A stretch of 64,000 nucleotides of DNA from Nitrosomonadales bacterium (GTDB lineage: Bacteria > Pseudomonadota > Gammaproteobacteria > Burkholderiales > Gallionellaceae), in contig JACQFX010000013.1 in the NCBI GenBank assembly GCA_016199835.1, positions 166,381-230,380 of the forward strand. Reading direction: 5' to 3'. Made by a program: the position numbers and the translations under genes. Shown piece after piece: positions 1-8,955 of this stretch (positions are counted from its first letter, which is position 1; each line of letters starts with the position of its first letter). The notes beneath the pieces were generated by a model. It worked only from the letters and a program-made list of their open reading frames with translations, was not told where the DNA came from and did no database searches.

Positions 1-553
1 ATAACTCGCGCGTCTGTTTTGGCGTCATGAACAGTGGGCCGTATTTCTGCGGGAAGCCGCCTTGCGACAATACCTTCACCGGCCCGGCCAGATTTACCTC
101 GCCCTGCTCCATCACCATCTTCACGCCGGGATGTTCCTGATCGGTAGTGCCAAACACCGTGGCGCATTCATGCGCCTTGTCTATGGAATATTTCTCGGTG
201 ACGCGCATGGTGGCGATAATGCTGTCATCGTCCGGGTCTGTAAGCGCGATGTCGTCGCCGATATTGATTGAATCCGCAGTGGCGCGATCGGTGGAAAGTG
301 TAATGGGAATGGGCCAGAACAGGCCGTTGGCCATCTTCATGCCATCGCACACGCCCTGCCAGTCGGCATAAGACATGAAGCCATCCAGCGGCGTGAAACC
401 GCCGATGCCCAGCATGATGAGGTCGCCTTTTTCGCGGGAACTGACACGAATCCTGGGGAAGCTGCGCGCACGCTTCAGTTCATCAATCAAATCCTCCCCC
501 ACGAGCAGCAGGGGTTTGAGGTCGCCCCCTCCGTGCGGATTGACTAGCGCCAT
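1..553 (-). CDS. sat: Sulfate adenylyltransferase (ATP sulfurylase), N-terminal part, cut by window edge
   Basis: The reverse strand reads from an ATG at 553 without a stop to base 1, giving about 184 residues. It begins MALVNPHGGGDLKPLLL and continues with GIGGFTPLDGFM, an arrangement typical of the N-terminal PUA-like domain of dissimilatory-type ATP sulfurylases. The enzyme interconverts ATP plus sulfate and APS plus pyrophosphate in the cytoplasm. In sulfur-oxidising betaproteobacteria it usually runs in the ATP-forming direction after APS reductase, but the direction cannot be told from this fragment. The catalytic HxGH region lies beyond the edge. Family call is confident; physiological role is inferred. 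Confidence 0.85.
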   Translation of the reverse strand, partial: MALVNPHGGGDLKPLLLVGEDLIDELKRARSFPRIRVSSREKGDLIMLGIGGFTPLDGFMSYADWQGVCDGMKMANGLFWPIPITLSTDRATADSINIGDDIALTDPDDDSIIATMRVTEKYSIDKAHECATVFGTTDQEHPGVKMVMEQGEVNLAGPVKVLSQGGFPQKYGPLFMTPKQTREL

Positions 554-778
554 TACTAACTCTCCCCGTTAATTAACTGCCTGGTGGATGCATCAGATTG
601 ATGGCACGTACACTATTCCATCGGCCATGAAACAGCGATACCCATAATGGGTTGATGACTACCCCCCTGATGGGCTATATCGATATGGCTCATAATGGTA
701 ACGCGTTACCCGATCCATGCTGCGAGTCGCCTGAGCTATCATCACGGTCTGTAGCACTATACAAATTGCCAGCCGAAA

Positions 779-991
779 ATGAACCCCGAAGACCTGCCGC
801 GCCTGCTTACCTGCTCCATGCCCTATGGAAAATACAAGGGCCGCTTGATCGCCGATCTGCCCGGACACTACCTCAACTGGTTCGCCCGCACGGGCTTCCC
901 TCCCGGCGAACTCGGCCGCCTGCTGGCGCTGATGCAGGAACTGGACCACAACGGCCTGACGCCCTTGCTCGATCCATTGCGCAAACGCTAG
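779..991 (+). CDS. DUF3820 family small protein
   Basis: A 70-residue protein carrying the family core: a PYGKYKGRLIADLP stretch, then YLNWFARTGFPPGELGRLL and a C-terminal NGLTPLL. This matches the DUF3820 (putative quorum-sensing-regulated virulence factor) family, whose members are single small cytoplasmic domains of this length. The molecular function is not established. It is transcribed divergently from sat and lies just upstream of ppa, which has its own promoter-like sequence, so the two need not be co-transcribed. Confidence 0.8.
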   Translation: MNPEDLPRLLTCSMPYGKYKGRLIADLPGHYLNWFARTGFPPGELGRLLALMQELDHNGLTPLLDPLRKR

Positions 992-1029
992 CCCTATCCG
1001 CAAGCAGCGGAGGCTGGCTACGCTGCCGT

Positions 1030-1058
1030 TTTAGATTCCTTCCTCCCAATGCTACAAT
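1030..1058 (+). promoter_or_regulatory. Putative sigma-70 promoter of ppa
   Basis: TTTAGA at 1030-1035 and TACAAT at 1053-1058 are separated by 17 nt and lie about 35 nt upstream of the ppa start. The -35 match is weak and the -10 match is good. Called by eye only. Confidence 0.4.
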
Positions 1059-1094
1059 TCCGCCTTTTACAACACTCCATAAAGGCGCCACACC

Positions 1095-1643
1095 ATGAGT
1101 TTGAACAATGTTCCATCCGGAAAAGACCTGCCCGACGACTTCAACGTAATCATTGAGATTCCCATGCATGGGGAGCCGGTGAAATATGAGGTGGACAAGG
1201 ATTCCGGGGCGATCTTCGTCGACCGTTTCATGAATACTGCGATGCATTACCCGTGCAATTACGGCTACATCCCGCACACTTTGTCCGAAGACGGCGATCC
1301 TGTGGACGTGCTGGTGATCACGCCCGTACCGCTGAATACCGGCGTGGTAGTGCGTTGCCGCCCGCTCGCCGTGCTCAAGATGGAAGATGAATCCGGGCTG
1401 GATGCCAAAGTGCTGGCCGTGCCGGTGGACAAGCTCTCCACGCTGTATCGCGGATTGAAGAACCACAACGAATTGCCGCCCATCATCCTCCAGCAAATCT
1501 CCCATTTCTTCGCGCATTACAAAGACCTGGAACCCAACAAATGGGTCAAGATCGGCGGCTGGTACGGCATAGACGAAGCACGTGCCGAGATCATGGCTGG
1601 CGTGGCGAACTACAATAATTCCCCCGACAAACCGCAGTTCTGA
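1095..1643 (+). CDS. ppa: Inorganic pyrophosphatase
   Basis: A 182-residue family I soluble pyrophosphatase, the usual length for bacterial hexameric enzymes. It hydrolyses pyrophosphate to two phosphates and so pulls biosynthetic reactions forward. Visible signatures are the early substrate-site segment [20 protein letters not shown], the [11 protein letters not shown] block, and the family signature DGDPVDVLV with its metal-binding aspartates. The C-terminal KWVKIGGW segment also fits. It starts at an ATG about 35 nt after a promoter-like sequence and is followed 16 nt later by folD. Confidence 0.96.
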   Translation: MSLNNVPSGKDLPDDFNVIIEIPMHGEPVKYEVDKDSGAIFVDRFMNTAMHYPCNYGYIPHTLSEDGDPVDVLVITPVPLNTGVVVRCRPLAVLKMEDESGLDAKVLAVPVDKLSTLYRGLKNHNELPPIILQQISHFFAHYKDLEPNKWVKIGGWYGIDEARAEIMAGVANYNNSPDKPQF

Positions 1644-1659
1644 TAATCAAGGACACCCA

Positions 1660-2511
1660 ATGACAGCAAAGATCATAGACGGCAAAACCATTGCCCAGGA
1701 AGTGCGCGCCGAATGGAAAGTGCGCGCCGATGCCTTGAAAGCGCGTGGCATCACGCCCGGGCTGGCAGTGATCATCGTCGGCGAAGACCCTGCCTCCAAG
1801 GTATATGTCGCCAACAAGGTAAAAGCCTGCGCCGAACTCGGTCTGCATTCCGAACATGTCGTCATGTCTGCCGATACGCCGGAAGCCACACTGCTGGCAA
1901 GAATCGAGGCGCTCAACAACGACCCGAAGATACACGGCATCCTGGTGCAACTGCCCGTGCCCAAGCACATCAACAGCGACAAGGTGTTGAACGCGATCAG
2001 CCCGGACAAGGACGTGGACGGCTTCCACCCGATGAACGTCGGCGCGCTGGCCACCGGCAACATGCGCTTCGCACCCTGCACGCCTTACGGCGCGATGAAG
2101 CTGCTGGAAAAGGCTGGCGTCAGCATTGAAGGCAAACACGCCGTGGTCGTGGGCCGCAGCAACATCGTGGGCAAACCCATGGCGCTCATGCTGCTGCAAC
2201 AGAACGCCACCGTCACCATCTGTACTTCGCGCACCGTTGACCTGGCAAAATTCACGCGCGATGCCGACATCCTCGTAGTCGCCACCGGCAAAGCCAGGAT
2301 GATCACCGGCGACATGATCAAACCCGGCGCCGCCGTGATCGACGTGGGCATCAACCGCATGGACAACGGCAAGCTGTGTGGCGATGTGGATTTCGATTCA
2401 GCGAAAGAAGTCGCGGGCTGCATCACCCCGGTGCCCGGCGGCGTCGGCCCGATGACCATCACGATGCTGGTGGCGAATACGGTGCAGGCGGCGGAATGGG
2501 TAGCAGGGTAA
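1660..2511 (+). CDS. folD: Bifunctional methylenetetrahydrofolate dehydrogenase / methenyltetrahydrofolate cyclohydrolase
   Basis: A 283-residue FolD, the standard length. It oxidises 5,10-methylene-THF with NADP+ and hydrolyses the methenyl product to 10-formyl-THF, feeding purine and formyl-Met synthesis. The substrate-site [14 protein letters not shown] segment carries the catalytic Lys. The [10 protein letters not shown] and [14 protein letters not shown] signatures, the [17 protein letters not shown] nucleotide-binding loop, and the [15 protein letters not shown]-terminus are all present. The ATG at 1660 is preferred over an upstream in-frame ATG inside ppa because MTAKIIDGK is the normal FolD start and a GGA-containing site lies before it. 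Confidence 0.96.
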   Translation: MTAKIIDGKTIAQEVRAEWKVRADALKARGITPGLAVIIVGEDPASKVYVANKVKACAELGLHSEHVVMSADTPEATLLARIEALNNDPKIHGILVQLPVPKHINSDKVLNAISPDKDVDGFHPMNVGALATGNMRFAPCTPYGAMKLLEKAGVSIEGKHAVVVGRSNIVGKPMALMLLQQNATVTICTSRTVDLAKFTRDADILVVATGKARMITGDMIKPGAAVIDVGINRMDNGKLCGDVDFDSAKEVAGCITPVPGGVGPMTITMLVANTVQAAEWVAG

Positions 2512-2586
2512 GCCTACACTCTGCCGCGATTCATTCGGAAGCGCTCCCGCAGCAACCAAACATCCGCGAGCACTAAATCCGGCCGC

Positions 2587-2796
2587 TTATTTCTTGTTAA
2601 GCATCGCCGCAGCTTTGGCCGCTTCGTTGCAGTTGAAGGTGTTCATGCTGCTGGACTTGCAGGCAGTCAGGTCGGCAGTCAATTCGACTTGATGCGTGGA
2701 ATAGTATTCCGCCGTCTTGGTAGGTTCGCCGCAAGCTGAGAGCAAGGCGATGGCGATAGCGGCGAAAATGAGTTTCATCGGCATGTTGTTTTTCAT
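2587..2796 (-). CDS. EexN-like small lipoprotein
   Basis: A 69-residue protein with a signal peptide ending in a lipobox (LLSAC, Cys about 22). After it comes CGEPTKTAEYYSTHQVELTA, then two further Cys residues in the ACKSS and FNCNEAAKAA contexts. The YY-plus-paired-Cys layout resembles EexN, the entry-exclusion lipoprotein of conjugative systems, which blocks redundant transfer at the cell envelope. No tra genes adjoin it, but a TraN fragment lies about 2 kb away beyond acs. An ATG at the third Met is an alternative start. The lipoprotein call is firm; the EexN assignment is moderate. Confidence 0.65.
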   Translation of the reverse strand: MKNNMPMKLIFAAIAIALLSACGEPTKTAEYYSTHQVELTADLTACKSSSMNTFNCNEAAKAAAMLNKK

Positions 2797-2934
2797 TTGA
2801 TCATTTCTTTCAGTTGTTCGAGGATGGCGGGGTTTTGGCTACGGTCACCGCTACGCAGTTTAACTTGCTGCGCAAGTTAGCTTCGCCGAAACCCCGCCAA
2901 TTGCGCCATGTAAAAGAGCAAGCCGTGCAAGCAA

Positions 2935-4905
<1,971 letters not shown>

Positions 4906-4928
4906 TTTTGCTCCCTACATGATGGCTG

Positions 4929-6047
4929 GTGTTCTGGCGCACGAATGTAGTTACTTTCCGGAGCGGCGTCAACTTTGGCACCGCAGCTCCTAACTGCACC
5001 GCCTATGGCGAGTGCGAGATTTTCAAGGGAAAGGACTATACCTGCAAGAAGGCGGTTGGCGGGATCCAGAATTGTTGTGATAAGCCGATGGGGGTTTCGT
5101 TGGTGAGTTACATCCAGGGTACGATGAAGGCGTGGGATTTGGCTAAAAACACGGAGACCGTGCAGAATCTTATTGCTTCAGGCCAGGCGGTTGCCGGAAC
5201 GCTTTCTTCCTTGAGCTCTGGTGTTTCCGCTGCGGCCAACCTGCTTCAGGATTATCCATCGCTCAATTCGGCTTTGATCAGTGGATATAACTCGATTGTG
5301 GGCGGGGTGACGGGGAATGCGGCAGCCAGTGCAACTGCTACATCATTGATGCAGCCGCTTTATCAGGCAGCGGGGAACTTTTTAAATTCGATCTCTGCCG
5401 GGCTTGGGGATTCCATTTTGAAGCACACAGGCTCTACATTTACCGGAGGACTTTCCAGCACTGGTGCAGGCGCAATCATTGGTAACATCATGACCGCTTA
5501 TATGTACATTCAGTTGGCCATTCTGATCATCCAGCTTGCCTACGCGTGCGAGAAGTCTGAATTCGAACTCGAGGCCAAGAGGGAATTAAAATCCTGTCAT
5601 TACGTTGGCAATTACTGTTCACAAAAGATCATGGTTGCCGGAGTCCAGGTCGGATGCATGGAGACGAAAGACTCATTCTGTTGCTTTTCGTCACCTCTTG
5701 CCCGGATCATGCAAGAACAGGGCAGACCTCAGATTCCAAAGGGATGGGGATCGCCAGAGTCACCGGATTGCAGTGGGTATTCGATACAGGAAATGTCCAA
5801 CTTGAACTATGCCGCTATGGATCTTACTGAGTGGACTGCGATTCTAACCCAATCAAATATTCTTCCTGGGAGTTCGACCGCCGCGAATTCGATGTACTCG
5901 TCTGATACCTTAACAACAGGCCAAACAACATCCACTGGCTTTGTCACACAACCCACTTCCACTTCTTCAACGATCACTTCGACGTTGACCAATCCTGCGG
6001 CAGGGGAGTCCGCACGTTCAAACGTGCGGTCTTCCATGGGGTTCTAA
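4929..6047 (+). CDS. TraN-like conjugation protein, C-terminal fragment
   Basis: An open frame of 372 codons starting at a GTG. Its C-terminal half has the Cys-rich pattern of TraN, the outer-membrane mating-pair stabilisation protein of F-type transfer systems: CHYVGNYCSQK, then METKDSFCCFSSPLARI, then EQGRPQIPKGWG, and a PDCSG motif. TraN normally has a signal peptide and is much longer. Here the first 16 codons come from the 33-nt acs promoter repeat, so the frame looks like a 5'-truncated remnant rather than a working gene. It overlaps the convergent exported-protein gene by 4 bp. The last 60 residues are Ser/Thr-rich. Family call is moderate to good. Confidence 0.65.
   Translation: MFWRTNVVTFRSGVNFGTAAPNCTAYGECEIFKGKDYTCKKAVGGIQNCCDKPMGVSLVSYIQGTMKAWDLAKNTETVQNLIASGQAVAGTLSSLSSGVSAAANLLQDYPSLNSALISGYNSIVGGVTGNAAASATATSLMQPLYQAAGNFLNSISAGLGDSILKHTGSTFTGGLSSTGAGAIIGNIMTAYMYIQLAILIIQLAYACEKSEFELEAKRELKSCHYVGNYCSQKIMVAGVQVGCMETKDSFCCFSSPLARIMQEQGRPQIPKGWGSPESPDCSGYSIQEMSNLNYAAMDLTEWTAILTQSNILPGSSTAANSMYSSDTLTTGQTTSTGFVTQPTSTSSTITSTLTNPAAGESARSNVRSSMGF
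4944..4976 (-). promoter_or_regulatory. Putative acs promoter, left copy of a 33-nt direct repeat
   Basis: Read on the minus strand, this gives TTGACG, a 17-nt spacer and TACATT, a good sigma-70 promoter layout about 40 nt upstream of the acs start. The same 33 nt recur at 7157-7189 with one mismatch (G4968 versus A7181). The plus-strand TraN-like reading frame runs straight through it. Confidence 0.6.
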
Positions 6048-6994
6048 TTAGCGGCACTTACCGGCGACAGAACTGCTGCATCCTTATTGACCTTCACATG
6101 CGGCAAGGCATACATCGGGTCATTAGGCGCGGGTTTTACAAAAAACATCGGCTTGCCTTGGTTCAGGAACATTGGGACAGGGTTGTTGCCAAGGTAGCCA
6201 GTAGGTATGAACCAATAAACCCATGGCGGCAGTTGGCTTGAAATTGCTGCGGCCATTGCCATTCGATTAAGACCTTCTTCTGGACTAAATACAACTCCCA
6301 TACTTACTCCAATTTTCGGAGAAATTACTTTCTCTTTACCCATATACTCTGGAACACTTCTCGGTTCTGCGGATATGTAAAAAGCACTATTAATGGCAGA
6401 CAATGAACACTTGGAAATATCATTACAGTCTGATCCATTCTTTATGGTTCGAAAAAACATAATATTCTTTCCTGCAACGTTTACTATTTTTTCACTTACA
6501 GATGCATTGGAAGGCATTGCTGGTAGCGAATCCTTAATTGCTTTTATGATTACCATATTGAAATCATCTGCAATTCGCTGCTCAGACAGTCCTTTTGGCT
6601 TATCAAAAAAAACTACGTATGAAACACTTTGATTCTGCTCCGACCTACTCGGCATCAGCGCATTCAGCAAGAATACTCCGCCACCAAATATATCCCCGAG
6701 CGCGAAAGCAGTACCAGCCGCCGTCATGTTGCCGCCGACCTGAATGAAGCTCTCCAGCTTATTTCCGCTCACACCAGAATCTTTCAGTACCTTCAGGAAG
6801 TCTTCCTGCGACATATCCCGCATGCCCACCGAACGCCCTTGATAGTCAGCCAGACACCAAGCCAGCGAGTGGTTCTTCGGGCAATCCTCTTTCTCCCACT
6901 CATCCTTTCCGAACTTGACGCCCAGAAAAGACGCATTAGCCATCATCGGCATCAAGGCAACCAGCAGGGCAACAGCGGTGATGATTTTCTTCAT
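6044..6994 (-). CDS. Exported protein of unknown function
   Basis: A 316-residue protein with a clear signal peptide (MKKIITAVALLVALMPMMANA, cleavage near 21) and a strong AAGGAGA-type ribosome site before the ATG. The mature part has Cys pairs (DCPKNHSLAWCL; SDCNDISKCS) suggesting disulfides, a glycine-rich hydrophobic stretch near 95-115 and a Pro/Trp-rich segment PPWVYWFIPTGYL. I do not recognise the family. It faces the TraN fragment tail-to-tail and lies between the two 33-nt repeats. The right copy of the repeat reads as a promoter (TTGATG, 17 nt, TACATT) pointing at it from about 160 nt away. Its AT content is higher than that of acs, which suggests acquisition with the TraN piece. Confidence 0.75.
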   Translation of the reverse strand: MKKIITAVALLVALMPMMANASFLGVKFGKDEWEKEDCPKNHSLAWCLADYQGRSVGMRDMSQEDFLKVLKDSGVSGNKLESFIQVGGNMTAAGTAFALGDIFGGGVFLLNALMPSRSEQNQSVSYVVFFDKPKGLSEQRIADDFNMVIIKAIKDSLPAMPSNASVSEKIVNVAGKNIMFFRTIKNGSDCNDISKCSLSAINSAFYISAEPRSVPEYMGKEKVISPKIGVSMGVVFSPEEGLNRMAMAAAISSQLPPWVYWFIPTGYLGNNPVPMFLNQGKPMFFVKPAPNDPMYALPHVKVNKDAAVLSPVSAAN

Positions 6995-7018
6995 TTCGAC
7001 TTCTCCTTTGTTATCGAT

Positions 7019-7050
7019 AAAACCATTCTATCAGGCGAATGAATGGTTTT
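7019..7050. terminator. Hairpin with T-runs on both strands, 5' of the exported-protein gene
   Basis: AAAACCATTC at 7019-7028 pairs perfectly with GAATGGTTTT at 7041-7050, followed by further Ts on the plus strand. Read on the minus strand, the same hairpin sits in the 5' leader of the exported-protein gene and also ends in TTTT. It could terminate plus-strand transcription or attenuate the minus-strand gene. Confidence 0.5.
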
Positions 7051-7156
7051 TTCGCAGATCAACTACGACGGCATAAACATCAAACCGCTTCTTGCGCGGC
7101 ACTCGTCACAATAAGCACCTGCGCCCGGCAAGCCTCGCCATGCAGCGACACTCGGA

Positions 7157-7189
7157 AATGTAGTTACTTTCCGGAGCGGCATCAACTTT
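7157..7189 (-). repeat. Right copy of the 33-nt direct repeat (second acs-type promoter)
   Basis: It is identical to 4944-4976 except for one base. On the minus strand the elements are TTGATG, 17 nt and TACATT, so the -35 is weaker than in the left copy. It lies 17 nt before the tRNA-Lys -35 box. Without the 2.2-kb insert, acs and tRNA-Lys would be divergent neighbours sharing this spot. Confidence 0.65.
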
Positions 7190-7206
7190 ATGGCGCGCAC
7201 GAAAAT

Positions 7207-7234
7207 TTGACAATCTGCCGAAATCGCCTAAAAT
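7207..7234 (+). promoter_or_regulatory. Promoter of tRNA-Lys
   Basis: TTGACA at 7207-7212 and TAAAAT at 7229-7234 with 16 nt between them form a near-consensus sigma-70 promoter. It is followed by the GC-rich discriminator GCGCCCCC, common at stringently controlled stable-RNA promoters. Confidence 0.75.
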
Positions 7235-7274
7235 GCGCCCCCTTGGATTTTTTCATGTTTTGAATTCATCCATC

Positions 7275-7350
7275 GGGTCGTTAGCTCAGCTGGTAGAGCA
7301 GCGGACTCTTAATCCGTTTGTCGCAGGTTCGATCCCCGCACGACCCACCA
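7275..7350 (+). tRNA. tRNA-Lys (CTT anticodon)
   Basis: A 76-nt cloverleaf with acceptor GGGTCGT/ACGACCC, D-loop AGCTCAGCTGGTAGAGC, anticodon arm GCGGA-CTCTTAA-TCCGT with anticodon CTT, T-arm GCAGGTTCGATCCCCGC, and an encoded CCA. It closely follows the standard bacterial lysine tRNA. Its 3' end is the likely attachment site of a lost element, since an integrase remnant follows immediately. Confidence 0.97.
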
Positions 7351-7360
7351 GTATCACCAA

Positions 7361-7390
7361 GAGGTTAGCCAGAAATGGCTAGCCTCTTTT
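7361..7390 (+). terminator. Rho-independent terminator after tRNA-Lys
   Basis: GAGGTTAGCC at 7361-7370 pairs with GGCTAGCCTC at 7378-7387 (one G-T pair) and is followed by TTTT. It ends the tRNA transcript and abuts the stop codon of the integrase remnant. Confidence 0.75.
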
Positions 7391-7491
7391 CATTCGAGGT
7401 GTGCCATATTTGTGCCATTGAGCATAGTGGCGGTCTTCTCCGAATGCTCAATCAACTGAGCCGGAGCGAGATGGGCATACCTTGGAAAATA
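7390..7491 (-). pseudogene. Tyrosine integrase, C-terminal remnant
   Basis: On the minus strand an open frame ends in RYAHLAPAQLIEHS, then KTATMLNGTNMAHLE and a stop at 7392-7390. The RYAHLAP block is the conserved C-terminal catalytic-tyrosine box of phage-type tyrosine integrases (Tyr codon at 7477-7479). The catalytic Arg/His boxes and everything upstream are missing. The sequence upstream of the Tyr box no longer resembles an integrase, and the Fic gene begins there. Its position directly against tRNA-Lys, reading toward it, is the classic layout of an integrative element. Confidence 0.7.
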
Positions 7492-7538
7492 TTTATGCAT
7501 ATCTTGAGCTGATCCCTGTGCGTGAGCTGATTGACCTT

Positions 7539-7565
7539 GCGGAGAATAAGCTGCACAATCTCCGC
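7539..7565 (+). promoter_or_regulatory. Inverted repeat abutting the Fic start codon
   Basis: GCGGAGA at 7539-7545 and TCTCCGC at 7559-7565 are perfect inverted arms with a 13-nt gap, and the second arm touches the ATG at 7566. In the mRNA the hairpin would bury the only GGAG near the start. It could be an operator or a translational control element. Confidence 0.4.
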
Positions 7566-8687
7566 ATGAAACGCGGAATTAAAACCTATATCTGGCAACA
7601 ATCCGACTGGCCCAACTGGCGCTATGATCTGCATCGCCTGTCCGGCCTGCTGGCGCAGGTGCACCACACCCAAGGCCGCTTGCTGGGTCGAATGCATGAC
7701 TTGGGGCTAGTGCTGCGCGACCAGGCCACTTTGCAGGTATTGACCGATGACGTGCTCAAGACCAGCGAAATAGAAGGCGAGCATCTGAACCCGGACACGG
7801 TTCGCTCTTCCATCGCGCACCGCTTGGGAGTTGATGTCGGCGCATTGGCTCCGGCGGATCGGCATGTGGACGGCGTGGTCAATATGGTGCTGGATGCGAC
7901 CGGCCATTTTAACCAGCCGCTGACCGCCAAACGTTTATTCGGCTGGCATGCAGCGCTGTTTCCCACCGGCTACAGCGGCATGGCAGCGATCAAAACCGGT
8001 CGCTGGCGCAATGATGCTTCGGGGCCGATGCAAGTCGTTTCCGGCCCGGTCGGTCGGCAAAAAGTACATTACGAAGCGCCGCCAGCGCGCCTGCTGAAAG
8101 CCGAGATGTCGGATTTTCTGCTCTGGTTCAATACCTATCAGGAACCCGATCCGATGGTGAAAGCTGGCTTGGCTCATCTGTGGTTTGTGACCATCCACCC
8201 GTTCGACGACGGCAATGGCCGTATCGCACGTGCGGTAGGTGACATGGCTCTGGCACGCGCAGAACAATCGGCACAACGGTTCTACAGTTTGTCCGCGCAA
8301 ATACAGCGGGAACGAAAAGACTACTACGACATGCTTGAGCGCACGCAAAAAGGCACACTCGATGTCACCGATTGGCTGGAATGGTTTCTTGTCTGTCTGT
8401 TGCGCGCCATGCAGGGCGCAGAGGTAACGCTCTCTGCCGTACTGACCAAAGCCAGGTTCTGGCAGTGCCGGGCGGGAGCACCCTTGAATGAGCGGCAGGC
8501 CAAGCTGATCAACCGGCTGCTTGATGGCTTTGAGGGCAAGCTGACTTGCAGCAAGTGGGCAGCCATCTCCAAGTGCTCGCCGGATACGGCGCTGCGTGAC
8601 ATCACAGATTTGATCGCCAACGGTGTGCTGATGAAATCAGATGCCGGTGGTCGAAGCACCAGTTACGAGCTGAGGCCACTGGACTAG
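7566..8687 (+). CDS. Fic family protein (AMPylase-like) with DUF4172-type N-terminus and winged-helix C-terminus
   Basis: A 373-residue protein. The N-terminus (YIWQQSDWPNWRYD) matches the DUF4172 domain often fused to Fic. An inhibitory-helix motif TSEIEG, of the (S/T)xxxE(G/N) form, precedes the Fic core, which would make it an N-terminally self-inhibited enzyme. The Fic core carries HPFDDGNGRIAR with catalytic His, phosphate-binding loop and ATP-contacting Arg intact. The last about 90 residues look like a winged helix. Fic enzymes transfer AMP or related groups to protein hydroxyls; the target here is unknown. ATG 7566 is preferred because MKRGIKTYIWQ aligns with the usual start; an in-frame TTG at 7482 would overlap the integrase remnant. 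Probably cargo of the lost tRNA-Lys element. Confidence 0.9.
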   Translation: MKRGIKTYIWQQSDWPNWRYDLHRLSGLLAQVHHTQGRLLGRMHDLGLVLRDQATLQVLTDDVLKTSEIEGEHLNPDTVRSSIAHRLGVDVGALAPADRHVDGVVNMVLDATGHFNQPLTAKRLFGWHAALFPTGYSGMAAIKTGRWRNDASGPMQVVSGPVGRQKVHYEAPPARLLKAEMSDFLLWFNTYQEPDPMVKAGLAHLWFVTIHPFDDGNGRIARAVGDMALARAEQSAQRFYSLSAQIQRERKDYYDMLERTQKGTLDVTDWLEWFLVCLLRAMQGAEVTLSAVLTKARFWQCRAGAPLNERQAKLINRLLDGFEGKLTCSKWAAISKCSPDTALRDITDLIANGVLMKSDAGGRSTSYELRPLD

Positions 8688-8784
8688 TCGCTTTGGCTGA
8701 TAACTTGGGCCGTCTCCGAGCGAGATGCTTGTCTAATTTACATGAGTGGAAAAGGCGTGGATCCAGTATCTTAGCTTGACTGGG

Positions 8785-8804
8785 TTCCTGCCTTCGCGGG
8801 AACG
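8785..8804. repeat. Short intergenic palindrome of a common dispersed type
   Basis: GTTCC and GGGAAC flank TGCCTTCGC. This TTCCTGCCTTCGCGGGAA-type palindrome is found scattered between genes in many proteobacteria. The surrounding 268-nt gap between fic and leuC shows no gene; a CATAAT box near 8924 may be the leuC -10. Confidence 0.4.
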
Positions 8805-8955
8805 ACGAAACCGAATAAATCTGCGCTTCCTTAAGTATTCCGTGAGTAGCCACAAATGCTGCGCACATGTGAAGACGCGGTCATAAACGCGCAAGCGCGC
8901 GTGCCAAAGCCATGCCCACTGTGGCATAATCGCGCGCTCAATCGGGATAAAAGCA

